From [Mycobacterium] zoologicum (lineage in GTDB: Bacteria > Actinomycetota > Actinomycetes > Mycobacteriales > Mycobacteriaceae), in assembly GCF_020172665.1 (NCBI RefSeq), contig NZ_CP083985.1:2780609-2823446 (forward strand): DNA of 42,838 nt, written 5' to 3'. The position numbers were made by a program, and so were the translations under genes. The notes beneath the pieces were generated by a model. It was not told the DNA's origin. It searched no databases and worked only from the letters and a program-made list of their open reading frames with translations. Below are positions 29,421 to 37,377 of the stretch, piece by piece. Numbering within the stretch: position 1 is the stretch's first letter; every line of letters starts with the position of its first letter.

Positions 29421-29852
29421 TCAGAGTTCGAGCGGATGCCGCCAGCGCAGCCGGTCGAACCGGGCGAACCCGCGATCGGCGCTCAGCCAGGTCGCATTGT
29501 TCTCGACCGCGTAGGCGGCCAGATAGGCGTCGGCGACGTCGTTTCCGCGGGCGTCGATCTCAGTGGCGAGTTGGCGGAACAAGGTCCAGTGCCGTTCCCC
29601 GGCCCGCAGCCTCATGGTGCTGCGGGCGGCCAGCAATTCGTCGACGGCGGCAGTCGTGTCGGCCAGATTCGCCGGTTCGGCGAACACCCTGCGGTTGGTC
29701 ATCACTCGCACGAACCCGCTGAGCACCAGGTCCGGCAGTCCAAGCGGCTCGTCGTCGTTGGCAAGTCGTTCGAGCAGACCGCGGTAGTCGTCGTGTTCGG
29801 GCAGATCCCAGCGGTGTGCGTAAACCAGGACGTTGACGTCAACGCAACGCAT
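29421..29852 (-). CDS. vapC: PIN-domain ribonuclease toxin VapC
   Basis: A 143-residue PIN-domain protein. The acidic residues of a VapC active site are present: Asp5 (MRCVDVNVLVYAHR), the LPDLVLSGFVRV segment around 40-50, Asp108 in NDVADAYLAAYA and Asp126 in LSADRGFARF. These toxins cut RNA (often tRNA or 23S rRNA) with Mg2+. ATG at 29852 overlaps vapB by 14 bases, typical for a coupled antitoxin-toxin pair. It converges with the SRPBCC gene (40 bases between stops). The exact M. tuberculosis paralogue was not determined. Confidence 0.92.
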   Translation of the reverse strand: MRCVDVNVLVYAHRWDLPEHDDYRGLLERLANDDEPLGLPDLVLSGFVRVMTNRRVFAEPANLADTTAAVDELLAARSTMRLRAGERHWTLFRQLATEIDARGNDVADAYLAAYAVENNATWLSADRGFARFDRLRWRHPLEL

Positions 29853-30096
29853 CGATCGATCCGGGTTCGTCCATCGCCTCGGCGACGGCGGCGTTGGAAG
29901 ACAGGTCCACACCGGGCCGAAGCCCTCCCCGGCCCAACGGGGTCACCACATAGGGCTGGGGTGGTTGCGCGACGTCCGGGCGCAGACCCCGGCGCACGGC
30001 GTCTTCGAGGACCGCGGCGACCGTCCGGCCCGAACGGGCCGCCAGCGCCTTCACCTCCCGGTAGAGATCGTCGTCCATCCGGATCGTGGTGCGCAT
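29839..30096 (-). CDS. vapB: RHH antitoxin VapB
   Basis: An 85-residue antitoxin. Residues 1-40 form a ribbon-helix-helix DNA-binding fold (MRTTIRMDDDLYREVKALAA, then RSGRTVAAVLEDAVRRGL); the C-terminal part (about 45-85, PYVVTPLGRGGLRPG then NAAVAEAMDEPG) is the flexible segment expected to wrap VapC. ATG at 30096 has TAAGAT ending 6 bases before, suggesting a leaderless operon message autoregulated by VapBC. It overlaps vapC by 14 bases. Confidence 0.9.
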   Translation of the reverse strand: MRTTIRMDDDLYREVKALAARSGRTVAAVLEDAVRRGLRPDVAQPPQPYVVTPLGRGGLRPGVDLSSNAAVAEAMDEPGSIDALR

Positions 30097-30102
30097 GATG
30101 AC

Positions 30103-30108
30103 ATCTTA
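30103..30108 (-). promoter_or_regulatory. -10 TAAGAT before vapBC
   Basis: TAAGAT on the minus strand ends 6 bases before the vapB ATG; no ribosome site intervenes. Confidence 0.5.
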
Positions 30109-30119
30109 GCGTCAAAGGC

Positions 30120-30135
30120 AGGCATAAAGATGCCT
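30120..30135. terminator. short hairpin after truB
   Basis: AGGCAT (30120-30125) pairs with ATGCCT (30130-30135) around AAAG. On the minus strand it lies 7 bases after the truB stop and just upstream of the vapB promoter, a sensible place to separate the two units. The 6-bp stem and the lack of a T-run make it a weak terminator at best. Confidence 0.4.
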
Positions 30136-30142
30136 CTGCTGC

Positions 30143-31030
30143 TCACAGCGTCGCCGGCCGGATGACGACCACCGACTTCGTGCGCTTTCCGGAGTCTTCC
30201 AGCAGGGCGATCACCCGCCCGCCGCCGTCGGTTGCCGCGTAGATCCCGTCGATTCCCGCGGGTGTCAGCGGCCGGCCGTGACTGACATCGAGGGCCTCGG
30301 CGGCGTCCAGGTCCCGGCGCGCAAAGGTCTGCAGGCAGGCGTCATCCAGGCTGTAGCTCAGTTGTGCGCTCTCCCCCAGCTCCTCGAGCGTGCGCGCCTG
30401 ATCCAGGCCGAAGCGCCCGGAGCGGGTGCGCCGCAACGCGATCAGATGCCCGCCGACTCCCAGCGCCGCGCCGAGGTCGCGGGCCAGCGCCCGAATATAG
30501 GTGCCCGCCGAGCAGTCGACTTCGACGTCCAGATCGACGAAATCGCCCGCGCGACGCACGTCGCGCACCTCGAATCGCTCGATTCGCACCGGGCGGGCGG
30601 GCAGCTCCACGGTCTGGCCGTCCCGCACCATCTGGTAGGCCCGCTTGCCGGCGACCTTGATCGCGCTGACCGCCGAGGGCACCTGATCGATGTCGCCGCG
30701 CAGCGGTGCGATACCGGACTCGATCTCGGCACCGGTGAGGTGCGCGGCGGAAATCATCTGCAGCACTTCGCCTTCGGCGTCCTCGGTGGTGGTGGTCTGA
30801 CCCAGCCGGATCGTGGCGGCATACGACTTGGACGACGTGGTGAGCAGGCCGAGGATCTTGGTGGCGCGTTCGATGCCGATCACCAGCACGCCCGTGGCCA
30901 TCGGGTCCAGGGTTCCGGCGTGACCTACCTTGCGAGTACCGAAGAATCTGCGGCAGCGTCCCACCACGTCGTGGCTGGTCATTCCGGCCGGCTTGTCGAC
31001 GATCACCAGGCCCGGTTCAGGTGCACTCAC
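30143..31030 (-). CDS. truB: tRNA pseudouridine(55) synthase
   Basis: A 295-residue TruB making pseudouridine-55 in the T-loop of tRNAs. The N-terminal [18 protein letters not shown] is followed by the active-site motif [14 protein letters not shown] (catalytic Asp), then [10 protein letters not shown], and the RALARDLG segment; the C-terminal extension (about 230-295) resembles a PUA-like domain. GTG at 31030 overlaps the pptT stop (GTGA), so translation is coupled. In enterobacteria truB sits between rbfA and rpsO; here the old nusA-infB-rbfA-truB-rpsO-pnp order is kept but heavily interrupted. Confidence 0.96.
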   Translation of the reverse strand: MSAPEPGLVIVDKPAGMTSHDVVGRCRRFFGTRKVGHAGTLDPMATGVLVIGIERATKILGLLTTSSKSYAATIRLGQTTTTEDAEGEVLQMISAAHLTGAEIESGIAPLRGDIDQVPSAVSAIKVAGKRAYQMVRDGQTVELPARPVRIERFEVRDVRRAGDFVDLDVEVDCSAGTYIRALARDLGAALGVGGHLIALRRTRSGRFGLDQARTLEELGESAQLSYSLDDACLQTFARRDLDAAEALDVSHGRPLTPAGIDGIYAATDGGGRVIALLEDSGKRTKSVVVIRPATL

Positions 31031-31686
31031 AGCACGATCGCCGTCAGCACCAGCCCGCCCGTCACCGACCACCGCCCGTGCAGCTCGCTCAGCGGCGGCC
31101 CCGACAGCGCGGCCGGGTCGATCAGGATGCGGGAGACGAATCCCCCGCCGGGATCGAAGGTGATGTGGGCGTCCTCGAAGCCCAACCATCGCCTGGTCAG
31201 CGGAAACCACGCCTTGTAGGTGGCTTCCTTGGCGCAGAACAGGATCCGGTCCCAGTGCTGCTCCGTTGGCAGCGTCGAGAGCTCGGACCGTTCGACGGGC
31301 AGGCTGACCGCGTTGAGGACGCCGTCGGGCAGCGTGTCATGCGGCTCGGCGTCGATACCCACCGATCGCACTTGCGCGCTGCGACCCACGACCGCGCCGC
31401 GGAAGCCCGCGCAGTGCGTCAGGCTGCCCACCACGCCGTCGGGCCAGCAGGGTTCGCCCTTCTCCCCCTTGAGAATCGGCACCGGCGGCTGGCCGATCTG
31501 TTCGAGTGCCAGCCGGGCGCAGTAGCGCGCCGTGACGAATTCGTTGCGGCGCTTGGCGACCGACCGCGCCACCAGCGGCTCCTCCTCGGGCAGCGGAGCC
31601 AGCCCGGGCGGATCGTCGTAGCGTTCGGCCCACGCCAGCGCATGCCCCGATGCCGGCGTCAGCACGGTGTCCAACAGCCCGCTCAT
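31027..31686 (-). CDS. pptT: 4'-phosphopantetheinyl transferase PptT
   Basis: A 219-residue Sfp-type transferase. SVAKRRNEF, the Mg-binding GIDAEPHD, and [11 protein letters not shown] carry the conserved Asp/Glu/Lys set, with [10 protein letters not shown] before. PptT transfers phosphopantetheine from CoA to acyl carrier domains of mycolic acid, lipid virulence factor and siderophore synthases, and is essential in M. tuberculosis. ATG at 31686 overlaps the pptH stop by 4 bases, and its own stop overlaps the truB start by 4. The adjacent pptH encodes the opposing hydrolase. Confidence 0.96.
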   Translation of the reverse strand: MSGLLDTVLTPASGHALAWAERYDDPPGLAPLPEEEPLVARSVAKRRNEFVTARYCARLALEQIGQPPVPILKGEKGEPCWPDGVVGSLTHCAGFRGAVVGRSAQVRSVGIDAEPHDTLPDGVLNAVSLPVERSELSTLPTEQHWDRILFCAKEATYKAWFPLTRRWLGFEDAHITFDPGGGFVSRILIDPAALSGPPLSELHGRWSVTGGLVLTAIVL

Positions 31687-32648
31687 GGGGACTGCCGTTG
31701 CCGCAGCCGCTCGGCGAATTTGGCTCGAGCCGCCAGCATCTCCTCGGTGATGGCGAAGTGGCCACCGAACTCATTGAGGTAGCCCGGCGGGTACTGCGGG
31801 TCGGGCAGGATCTGGCGCAGCCACCGGTGCGGCTTGCGGCGCTGCCACTCCCGCGGATAGCCCACCGACACCTCTTCGAAGCGCACCCCGTCGTAGTAGG
31901 TGGTGCGCGGGATGTGCAGGTGACCGTAGACCGAGCAGGTCGCGTTGTAGCGGGTGTGCCAGTCGGCGGTCTCGGTGGTGCCGCACCACAGCGAGAACTC
32001 CGGATAGAACAGCGCATCGCAGGGCTGGCGCACCATCGGGAAGTGGTTGACCAGCACCGTCGGCGTCATCCAGTCCAGGTCGTCGAGCCGTTTGCGGGTG
32101 GCGGCCACCCGATCGCGGCACCAGGCGTCCCGGGTGCCGTACGGCTCGGGCGACAGCAGGAACTCGTCGGTGCACACCACATTGCTCTCCCGCGCGACGG
32201 CCAGCCCCTCGGCCTTGCTGGTGGTCCCGGCGGGCAGGAACGTGTAGTCGTACAGCAGGAACAGCGGCGCGATGGTGGCCGGTCCGCCCTCCTCGGTCCA
32301 GACCGGGAAGGGGTGCTCGGGGGTGATGACGCCCATCTGGTCACACATGTCGACCAGGTAGTCGTACCGCGAGCGCCCGAAGATCTGCATCGGGTCCTTG
32401 GTGGTGGTCCACAGCTCGTGGTTGCCGGGAACCCAGATCACCTTGGCGAAGCGTTTGCGCAGCAGATCCAGTGCCCAGCGGATCTCATCGGTGCGTTCGG
32501 CGACGTCCCCGGCGACGATCAGCCAGTCGTCGCCGGTCGCCGGATGCAGGGACTCGGTGACCGGCTTGTTGCCCATGTGGCCGGTGTGCAGGTCGGAGAT
32601 CGCCCACAGCGTCGGACCGTGCGACGGCGTCGGCTCAACGGTGGTCAC
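31683..32648 (-). CDS. pptH: metallophosphoesterase, phosphopantetheinyl hydrolase PptH
   Basis: A 321-residue calcineurin-type metallophosphoesterase with all signature blocks: ISDLHTGH, GDVAERTDE, PGNHELW, VNHFP and GHLHIPRT. The M. tuberculosis homologue Rv2795c was named PptH: it removes phosphopantetheine from carrier proteins and opposes PptT. Sequence identity to it appears very high from memory. GTG at 32648 has TAGGCT ending 8 bases before, and the gene heads the pptH-pptT-truB operon with ATGA/GTGA overlaps. It is divergent from an exported-protein gene. Confidence 0.94.
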   Translation of the reverse strand: MTTVEPTPSHGPTLWAISDLHTGHMGNKPVTESLHPATGDDWLIVAGDVAERTDEIRWALDLLRKRFAKVIWVPGNHELWTTTKDPMQIFGRSRYDYLVDMCDQMGVITPEHPFPVWTEEGGPATIAPLFLLYDYTFLPAGTTSKAEGLAVARESNVVCTDEFLLSPEPYGTRDAWCRDRVAATRKRLDDLDWMTPTVLVNHFPMVRQPCDALFYPEFSLWCGTTETADWHTRYNATCSVYGHLHIPRTTYYDGVRFEEVSVGYPREWQRRKPHRWLRQILPDPQYPPGYLNEFGGHFAITEEMLAARAKFAERLRQRQSP

Positions 32649-32656
32649 GAGGTTCG

Positions 32657-32662
32657 AGCCTA
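32657..32662 (-). promoter_or_regulatory. -10 TAGGCT before pptH-pptT-truB
   Basis: TAGGCT on the minus strand ends 8 bases before the pptH GTG, with no ribosome site. Confidence 0.5.
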
Positions 32663-32724
32663 ACGGGTGGCGAAAAACTGGAACGTGTTCTCACCTTCCG
32701 GGCAGTGGCCGCCACCACTACTTG

Positions 32725-32730
32725 TACACT
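32725..32730 (+). promoter_or_regulatory. -10 TACACT before exported-protein gene
   Basis: TACACT ends 8 bases before an in-frame ATG at 32739 and 35 bases before the ATG at 32766, which has its own ribosome site. Both starts are therefore possible from one promoter. Confidence 0.4.
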
Positions 32731-32765
32731 CCCGGCAGATGTCCAGCGGGACCAAGAGGAGTGGC

Positions 32766-33356
32766 ATGCTCACCAAACTGCGCCTGATCACCGCTTTCAG
32801 TGCGCTGATCCTGGCTGTCGTCATGGTCGGCCAGCAATCCCCGCTCGGCGGTGTGTCCCATGAGATGGGGCCGCACGGCGTGCAACTGCGTTCCACCGCC
32901 CTGCCGCTGGCGCCGCCGCCCACCTCCAGCGACCCGGTCAAACTCACCAATCCGCGCCCGTTCGACGCCTGCGAGGACATCCCCTTCGACGTCGTCGCCC
33001 AGCTGGGGCTGGCCTACACCCCGCCCAAGCCCGTCGAGGGTGTGCGCTGCGAGTACGACGCCGGCAACTATCAGATGGCCGTCGAGACGTTTATCTGGCG
33101 CAGCTACGACGAGAGCATCCCGGCCGACGCCATCGAGACGAACATCGGGGGACATCGTGCGGCGCAGTTCTGGGTGATGAAGCCCACCGAGTGGAACAAC
33201 CGCTGGTGGGTCTCGTGCATGGTGGCGTTCAAGACCAGCTACGGGCTGATCCAGCAGGCGTTGTACTACTCCCCGGTGTACTCCAACCCCGACGTAGACT
33301 GCGCCGCCGAGAACCTGATGCGGGCCCACCAGCTGGCGCCGTACTACAAGTACTGA
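32766..33356 (+). CDS. exported protein, DUF3558-like
   Basis: A 196-residue exported protein: signal peptide about 1-28 (MLTKLRLITAFSALILAVVM) without a lipobox, then a Pro-rich linker (LPLAPPPTSSDP). The globular part opens NPRPFDACEDIPFDVVAQLG and contains Cys residues in VRCEYDAG, WVSCMV and VDCAAENL. The 'DACED...LG' opening resembles DUF3558 envelope proteins, of unknown function. I chose ATG at 32766 because AAGAGGAG stands 5 bases before it; an upstream in-frame ATG at 32739 is the leaderless alternative, adding nine residues. The CocE-type hydrolase gene starts 6 bases after its stop. Confidence 0.78.
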   Translation: MLTKLRLITAFSALILAVVMVGQQSPLGGVSHEMGPHGVQLRSTALPLAPPPTSSDPVKLTNPRPFDACEDIPFDVVAQLGLAYTPPKPVEGVRCEYDAGNYQMAVETFIWRSYDESIPADAIETNIGGHRAAQFWVMKPTEWNNRWWVSCMVAFKTSYGLIQQALYYSPVYSNPDVDCAAENLMRAHQLAPYYKY

Positions 33357-33362
33357 TCAACG

Positions 33363-34970
33363 GTGAGCAGCCCGCGCCGCACCGATGTAATCCTGAACCG
33401 GGTACTGCGGCAGCTTCCGCCACCCACCACCGGCTACACCGTGCGCCGGGAACGCATCCCGATGCGCGACGACGTGGTCCTGCTTGCCGACCACTACCAG
33501 CCGACCGGTGACATCCGGGGCACCCTGCTGGTCCGCTGCCCGTACGGGCGGGGTTTCCCGTTCGCACCGGTCTTCGGCCGGATGTACGCCGCACGCGGCT
33601 ACCGGGTGATCCTGCAGAGCGTTCGCGGCACGTTCGGCTCGGGCGGCGAGTTCGAGCCGATGGTCAACGAGGCCGCCGACGGCGCCGACACAGTGGCCTG
33701 GATGCGCACCCAGCCCTGGTTCACCGGCTCGTTCGGCACCATCGGGCTGTCCTACTTGGGATTCACCCAATGGGCGCTGCTGGCTGATCCGCCACCGGAG
33801 CTGGCGGCCGCCGTCATCACCGTCGGGCCGCACGATCTGCACCAGTCGACCTGGGGTGTGGGCTCGTTCGCACTCAACGACTTCCTGGGCTGGAGCCATC
33901 TGATGGCCCACCAGGAAGATCGCCCGCGGCTTCGAGCCGGCCTGCACCAGCTCACCGCCCAGCGCAGGGTGGGCCGCGCGGCGGCCCGGCGGCCCCTGGG
34001 TGCGGCCGGGCGGGCACTGCTGGGCACCGGTTCGCCGTGGTACGAATCGTGGGTCGAACACCCCGAGGCCGACGACCCGTTCTGGAATGCGCTGCGCCAC
34101 CCCGAAGCGTTGAAGCGCTCCGAGGTGCCGGTGCTGCTGCTGGGCGGCTGGCAGGACCTGTTCCTGGATCAGACCCTGGACCAGTACCGGGCGTTGCGAG
34201 ACCGAGACGTCGAGGTGGCGATGACCATCGGGCCGTGGACCCACACCCAGATGCTGACGTCCGGCCTGAGCCGGGTCACCTCGGAGTCATTGCAGTGGCT
34301 GGACACTCATCTGGCCGGTGTGGAAACGGTGCCGCGGCCGAGCAGGGTGCGGGTCTACTCCGCCGGCCGGGGTTGGCAGGACCGGCCGGACTGGGCACCG
34401 GCCGACGCCGTTGACGCGTGGTATCTGCAGCCCGGGGGCGCGCTCTCACAGATCGCGCCCGCCCCGGCATCTGCCACGTTCCGGTTCGACCCCACCGACC
34501 CGCCGCCCACGATCGGAGGCCGGCTGCTGTCCGCGGCCGGCGGCTACCGCAACGACAGCATGCTGGCTCGCCGTGACGACATGCTCAACTTCACCAGCGC
34601 GGCACTGACCCGTGACCTGGACGTGTGCGGCGTCCCGGTCGTGGAGTTGGAGCACAGTGCCGACAACGACGACGTCGATGTGTTCGTCCGGGTCAGCGAG
34701 GTCAACCCGCGCGGCCGCTCAGTGAATGTGACCGAGGGTTATCGGCGACTGCACCGGCACACCGGCCCGGTGCGCATCGAATTGGACGCCGTCGCAAGGC
34801 GTTTCGCCGCGGGCTCCCGGATCCGGGTGGTGATAGGCGGCGGAAACCACCCCCGGTACGCGGTGAACCTGGGCACCGGCGAAGCCCCGATCAGCGGCAG
34901 CAGGACGCAGCCCGCGGTGCACACGGTGGCGTTCGGCGAGTCACGGCTGCTGCTGCCCGTCGAGCACTAA
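33363..34970 (+). CDS. CocE/NonD family hydrolase (X-Pro dipeptidyl-peptidase-like)
   Basis: A 535-residue serine hydrolase. An alpha/beta-hydrolase core (about 25-320) has RCPYGRGFPF, the oxyanion-type VRGTFGSGGEF and the nucleophile GLSYLG (Ser near 128), and is followed by the C-terminal jelly-roll typical of the family (about 340-530, VELEHSADNDDVDVFVRVSE). Relatives include cocaine esterase and glutaryl-7-ACA acylases; from memory the homologue is Rv2800. The start is GTG at 33363. It probably shares the transcript of the exported-protein gene. Its TAA overlaps the TAG of the convergent DUF1802 gene. Confidence 0.9.
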   Translation: MSSPRRTDVILNRVLRQLPPPTTGYTVRRERIPMRDDVVLLADHYQPTGDIRGTLLVRCPYGRGFPFAPVFGRMYAARGYRVILQSVRGTFGSGGEFEPMVNEAADGADTVAWMRTQPWFTGSFGTIGLSYLGFTQWALLADPPPELAAAVITVGPHDLHQSTWGVGSFALNDFLGWSHLMAHQEDRPRLRAGLHQLTAQRRVGRAAARRPLGAAGRALLGTGSPWYESWVEHPEADDPFWNALRHPEALKRSEVPVLLLGGWQDLFLDQTLDQYRALRDRDVEVAMTIGPWTHTQMLTSGLSRVTSESLQWLDTHLAGVETVPRPSRVRVYSAGRGWQDRPDWAPADAVDAWYLQPGGALSQIAPAPASATFRFDPTDPPPTIGGRLLSAAGGYRNDSMLARRDDMLNFTSAALTRDLDVCGVPVVELEHSADNDDVDVFVRVSEVNPRGRSVNVTEGYRRLHRHTGPVRIELDAVARRFAAGSRIRVVIGGGNHPRYAVNLGTGEAPISGSRTQPAVHTVAFGESRLLLPVEH

Positions 34971-35527
34971 CCCACCGCGTCGCGGACCCGGTCGGCCACC
35001 TGCGCCAGGGTTCGGTCGTCAAACACCGGTGCGGACCGCGCCGCGGTGATCGGTACCTGCACCCAGCTGGTGCAGCCGGCGTATTCCGGGGTGCGGGTCA
35101 CCCACACCGGCTCCACCAGCGGGGCCGCCTGTACGACCAGCGCGGCCAGCCGATGCTTCGGCCGAAAATCCAGCCGATCGGCCCGCACCGACTCGGTGGT
35201 CCAGATGTGCAGATCCTCGATGGCGGCCAGCCCCTCGGGGCGGGTGACCGGCACTGCCGCAACCACTTTGGCCGCCGACCGGATCAGCACCCGGTCGTCG
35301 TAGCAGTCCGCGGCGGCCGCGGCCAGCAGGACCCGATGTTGCGGCCGCACCCGCTCGGCATGGCTGTGTGCAACCGTCGGGAACAACAGGAAATCATCGG
35401 CCGCCACCGCGAAGCGCTTCTCGCCGATACCGCCCTTGCGCAACAGGACCGACTGCCGGCCGGCCAGCAGCGCGTGCACCACCGCGCTCCACTCCTTGAG
35501 TGCTGGAGTGCTCACAGCGGCATTCAT
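34967..35527 (-). CDS. DUF1802 family protein
   Basis: A 186-residue protein with the DUF1802 opening ALKEWSAVVHALLAGRQSVL followed by LLRKGGIGE, and FPTVAHSHAERV in the middle. The family occurs in actinobacteria and cyanobacteria with no established function. Of the two close ATG triplets I chose 35527, since TATCGT ends 7 bases before it, a leaderless start. The stop codon (34967-34969) overlaps that of the convergent hydrolase by two bases, so both reading frames end in the four bases CTAA. Confidence 0.85.
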   Translation of the reverse strand: MNAAVSTPALKEWSAVVHALLAGRQSVLLRKGGIGEKRFAVAADDFLLFPTVAHSHAERVRPQHRVLLAAAAADCYDDRVLIRSAAKVVAAVPVTRPEGLAAIEDLHIWTTESVRADRLDFRPKHRLAALVVQAAPLVEPVWVTRTPEYAGCTSWVQVPITAARSAPVFDDRTLAQVADRVRDAVG

Positions 35528-35534
35528 GTCGTCC

Positions 35535-35540
35535 ACGATA
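35535..35540 (-). promoter_or_regulatory. -10 TATCGT before DUF1802 gene
   Basis: TATCGT on the minus strand ends 7 bases before the ATG at 35527. It lies just beyond the strong hairpin that ends the upstream gene. Confidence 0.4.
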
Positions 35541-35561
35541 GGTACAGCCGCACGCACAGAA

Positions 35562-35601
35562 CACCCGTCCCGGGCGGCAGGTGCGCCGCCCGGGACGGGT
35601 G
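35562..35601 (-). terminator. 17-bp perfect-stem hairpin terminator
   Basis: CACCCGTCCCGGGCGGC (35562-35578) is perfectly complementary to the 17 bases at 35585-35601, with loop AGGTGC. It begins 14 bases after the stop of the three-repeat secreted-protein gene on the minus strand. There is only a weak T-rich tail (TTCTGT), as is common for mycobacterial terminators. It isolates that gene from the DUF1802 gene. Confidence 0.8.
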
Positions 35602-35615
35602 CTCGAGGTGAATCC

Positions 35616-37184
35616 CTACAGGCCCAGGAACGCGGCGCCCGGGTCCATCAGCGACGATGCGTCGAAGCCGCCGAACAGCGAGCTCAGGTCCATGTCTCCG
35701 AACGGCGTCACGAACGTGTCGGTGACCGTGGCGTCAGCGCCGTCCAGGCCGGGGATGGCCGAGTAGACGTTGGCGAAACCACCGCCGAGGTTCAAGACGC
35801 TGTACACCGATCCGACCTCCGGCAGGTCCGAAGCGTCCACGCCACTGCCCGCGGTGACACCGTCGATGGTGAACTCGGTGGTGGTCAGGCCCAACAGCTG
35901 GGTGACGGTCTCCTGGGCGTGTGCGGTGCCCAGCAGGTCCTTGCCGTCGTAGACGTTGAAGTCCTGGGACGTGATCGGCAGCGGGAAGTAGGTACCGCCC
36001 AGACTGAGACCCGGTGTGCCACCGCCGATGTTGAGCAGCGGCGGCGCGCCGACGGTCTGGAAGACCGGCGCGAAGCCCTCGGTGGTAGTGGTCCCGGACC
36101 CGGTGAACGGGTCGAAGGTGGTGCCGCCGATGGTGAAGGCGTCGTCACCCACCGTGCTGCCGCCCAGGGCGGTGAACGCCGCGCCCGGGTCCAGCGGCCC
36201 GGCCGCGTTGACGCCGGCGAATAGCGAGCTCAGGTCCATGCTGCCGAACGGCGTGATGAAGGTGTCGGTGACCTTGCCGTCCTCACCCGGGGTGGCGACG
36301 TAGACGTTGGCGAAGCCGCCGCCGAAGTTGAACGCGTCGTAGACCGTTCCCACCGCCGGCAGTCCGTCGCCGGTGTCCGAGCCGTCGGTGACCACCAACT
36401 GGGTGTTGGTCATCCCCAGCAGGTTGGTGACATCGACGCCGGTGTTGATGGTGCCGATCTGCGTGGCGTCGTCACCGGAGCCGCTGTAGACGTGGAAGTC
36501 CTGCGAGGCGAGGCCGTTGCCCTGGTGGCTCGGGTCACCCAGCGATGCGCCGCCGATGGCCAGCAGCGGCGCGGCGCCGCCGAGCGCGGTGATCGGGGCG
36601 AAACCCTCCTCGGCCGTGTCGCCGGATCCGGTGAACGGGTCCAGGGTGAGGCCGCCGATGGCGAAGGCGTCGTCCCCACCGCCGGCCGCACCGGCCTGCA
36701 GCGGGGCGAAGGCGTCGCCGGGCTGCAACGGGTTCGCCGCGTTGAACCCGCCGAACATCTTGCTCAGGTCCGTGCTGCCCCACGGCGTCACGAAGGTGTC
36801 GGTGACGGTGCCGTTCTCGCCGGGGGTGGCGACGTAGATGTTGGCGAAACCGCCGCCGAGGTTGAACACGTCATAGACCGAGCCCGACGCCGGCAGATCC
36901 GCCGCCGAGCCGGTGACGCCGGTGACGGTGAACTCGGTGTTGGTGAAGCCCGCCAGGTTGGTGACGACCACGCTGGAGTCGATGCTGCCCAGGCTGGTGC
37001 CGTCGGCACCGTAGACCTCAAAGCTCTGCGGCGCGGTGGGCAACAGACCGCCGGGGCTACCGCCGCCCAAAGTCAGCAGGGGTGCGGAGCCGGTGAGCGG
37101 GTGGACCAGGCTGAAGCCCTCCTGCGCCGAGGAGCCGGATCCTGAGAACGGGTCGAACGTGTAGCCGCCGATCGTGAAGGCATC
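35616..37184 (-). repeat. three tandem coding repeats of the secreted protein
   Basis: The repeats start at codons for DAFTIGG (37184), DAFAIGG (36671) and DAFTIGG (36143), spaced 171 and 176 codons. At DNA level the segments around GGCGGTTTCGCCAAC and the DTFVTP(F/W)G codons are nearly identical, while linkers diverge. Confidence 0.8.
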
Positions 37185-37313
37185 AGCCCCATCGGCGCTG
37201 GGGGCGACAGCCTCGCCCGTGTCGGCCACCGCGAGGGCCGCCTGCAGAAAGGCAGCGGTCAGCAATCCGCCACCAGCGGCTAGACCTGCGACTATCAGCC
37301 GATAATTCATCAT
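35616..37313 (-). CDS. secreted acidic protein with three ~170-residue repeats, function unknown
   Basis: A 565-residue protein that I do not recognise. Residues 1-30 form a Sec signal peptide (AGLAAGGGLLTAAFLQAALA, cleavage probably after AVA). The rest is three homologous repeats: about 44-206, 215-383 and 391-563. Each opens DAF(T/A)IGG, continues DPF(T/S)GSG and GF, then VY and TNL/TQL, then (V)NLGGGFANVY, and closes TDTF(V/I)TP(F/W)G with (M/T)DLS. After residue 5 I see no Arg and no Cys and only three Lys, so the mature protein is strongly acidic and disulfide-free. The pattern suggests repeated beta-rich domains exposed outside the cell. The frame stays open to 37442, but ATG at 37313 has GGGAG 7 bases upstream. 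No PE/PPE or lipobox motif was seen. Confidence 0.8.
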   Translation of the reverse strand: MMNYRLIVAGLAAGGGLLTAAFLQAALAVADTGEAVAPSADGADAFTIGGYTFDPFSGSGSSAQEGFSLVHPLTGSAPLLTLGGGSPGGLLPTAPQSFEVYGADGTSLGSIDSSVVVTNLAGFTNTEFTVTGVTGSAADLPASGSVYDVFNLGGGFANIYVATPGENGTVTDTFVTPWGSTDLSKMFGGFNAANPLQPGDAFAPLQAGAAGGGDDAFAIGGLTLDPFTGSGDTAEEGFAPITALGGAAPLLAIGGASLGDPSHQGNGLASQDFHVYSGSGDDATQIGTINTGVDVTNLLGMTNTQLVVTDGSDTGDGLPAVGTVYDAFNFGGGFANVYVATPGEDGKVTDTFITPFGSMDLSSLFAGVNAAGPLDPGAAFTALGGSTVGDDAFTIGGTTFDPFTGSGTTTTEGFAPVFQTVGAPPLLNIGGGTPGLSLGGTYFPLPITSQDFNVYDGKDLLGTAHAQETVTQLLGLTTTEFTIDGVTAGSGVDASDLPEVGSVYSVLNLGGGFANVYSAIPGLDGADATVTDTFVTPFGDMDLSSLFGGFDASSLMDPGAAFLGL

Positions 37314-37377
37314 TCCGTATCTCCCGGTTCCGTGGGTTTGGCCAAGACCGAGCGCCCAACACCGCCCGATGGCGGCG

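Noticed and set aside
35616..37313. PE_PGRS or PPE membership of the repeat protein
   Set aside because: No N-terminal PE or PPE domain and no GGA/GGN runs; it has a classical signal peptide and long, non-glycine-rich repeats.
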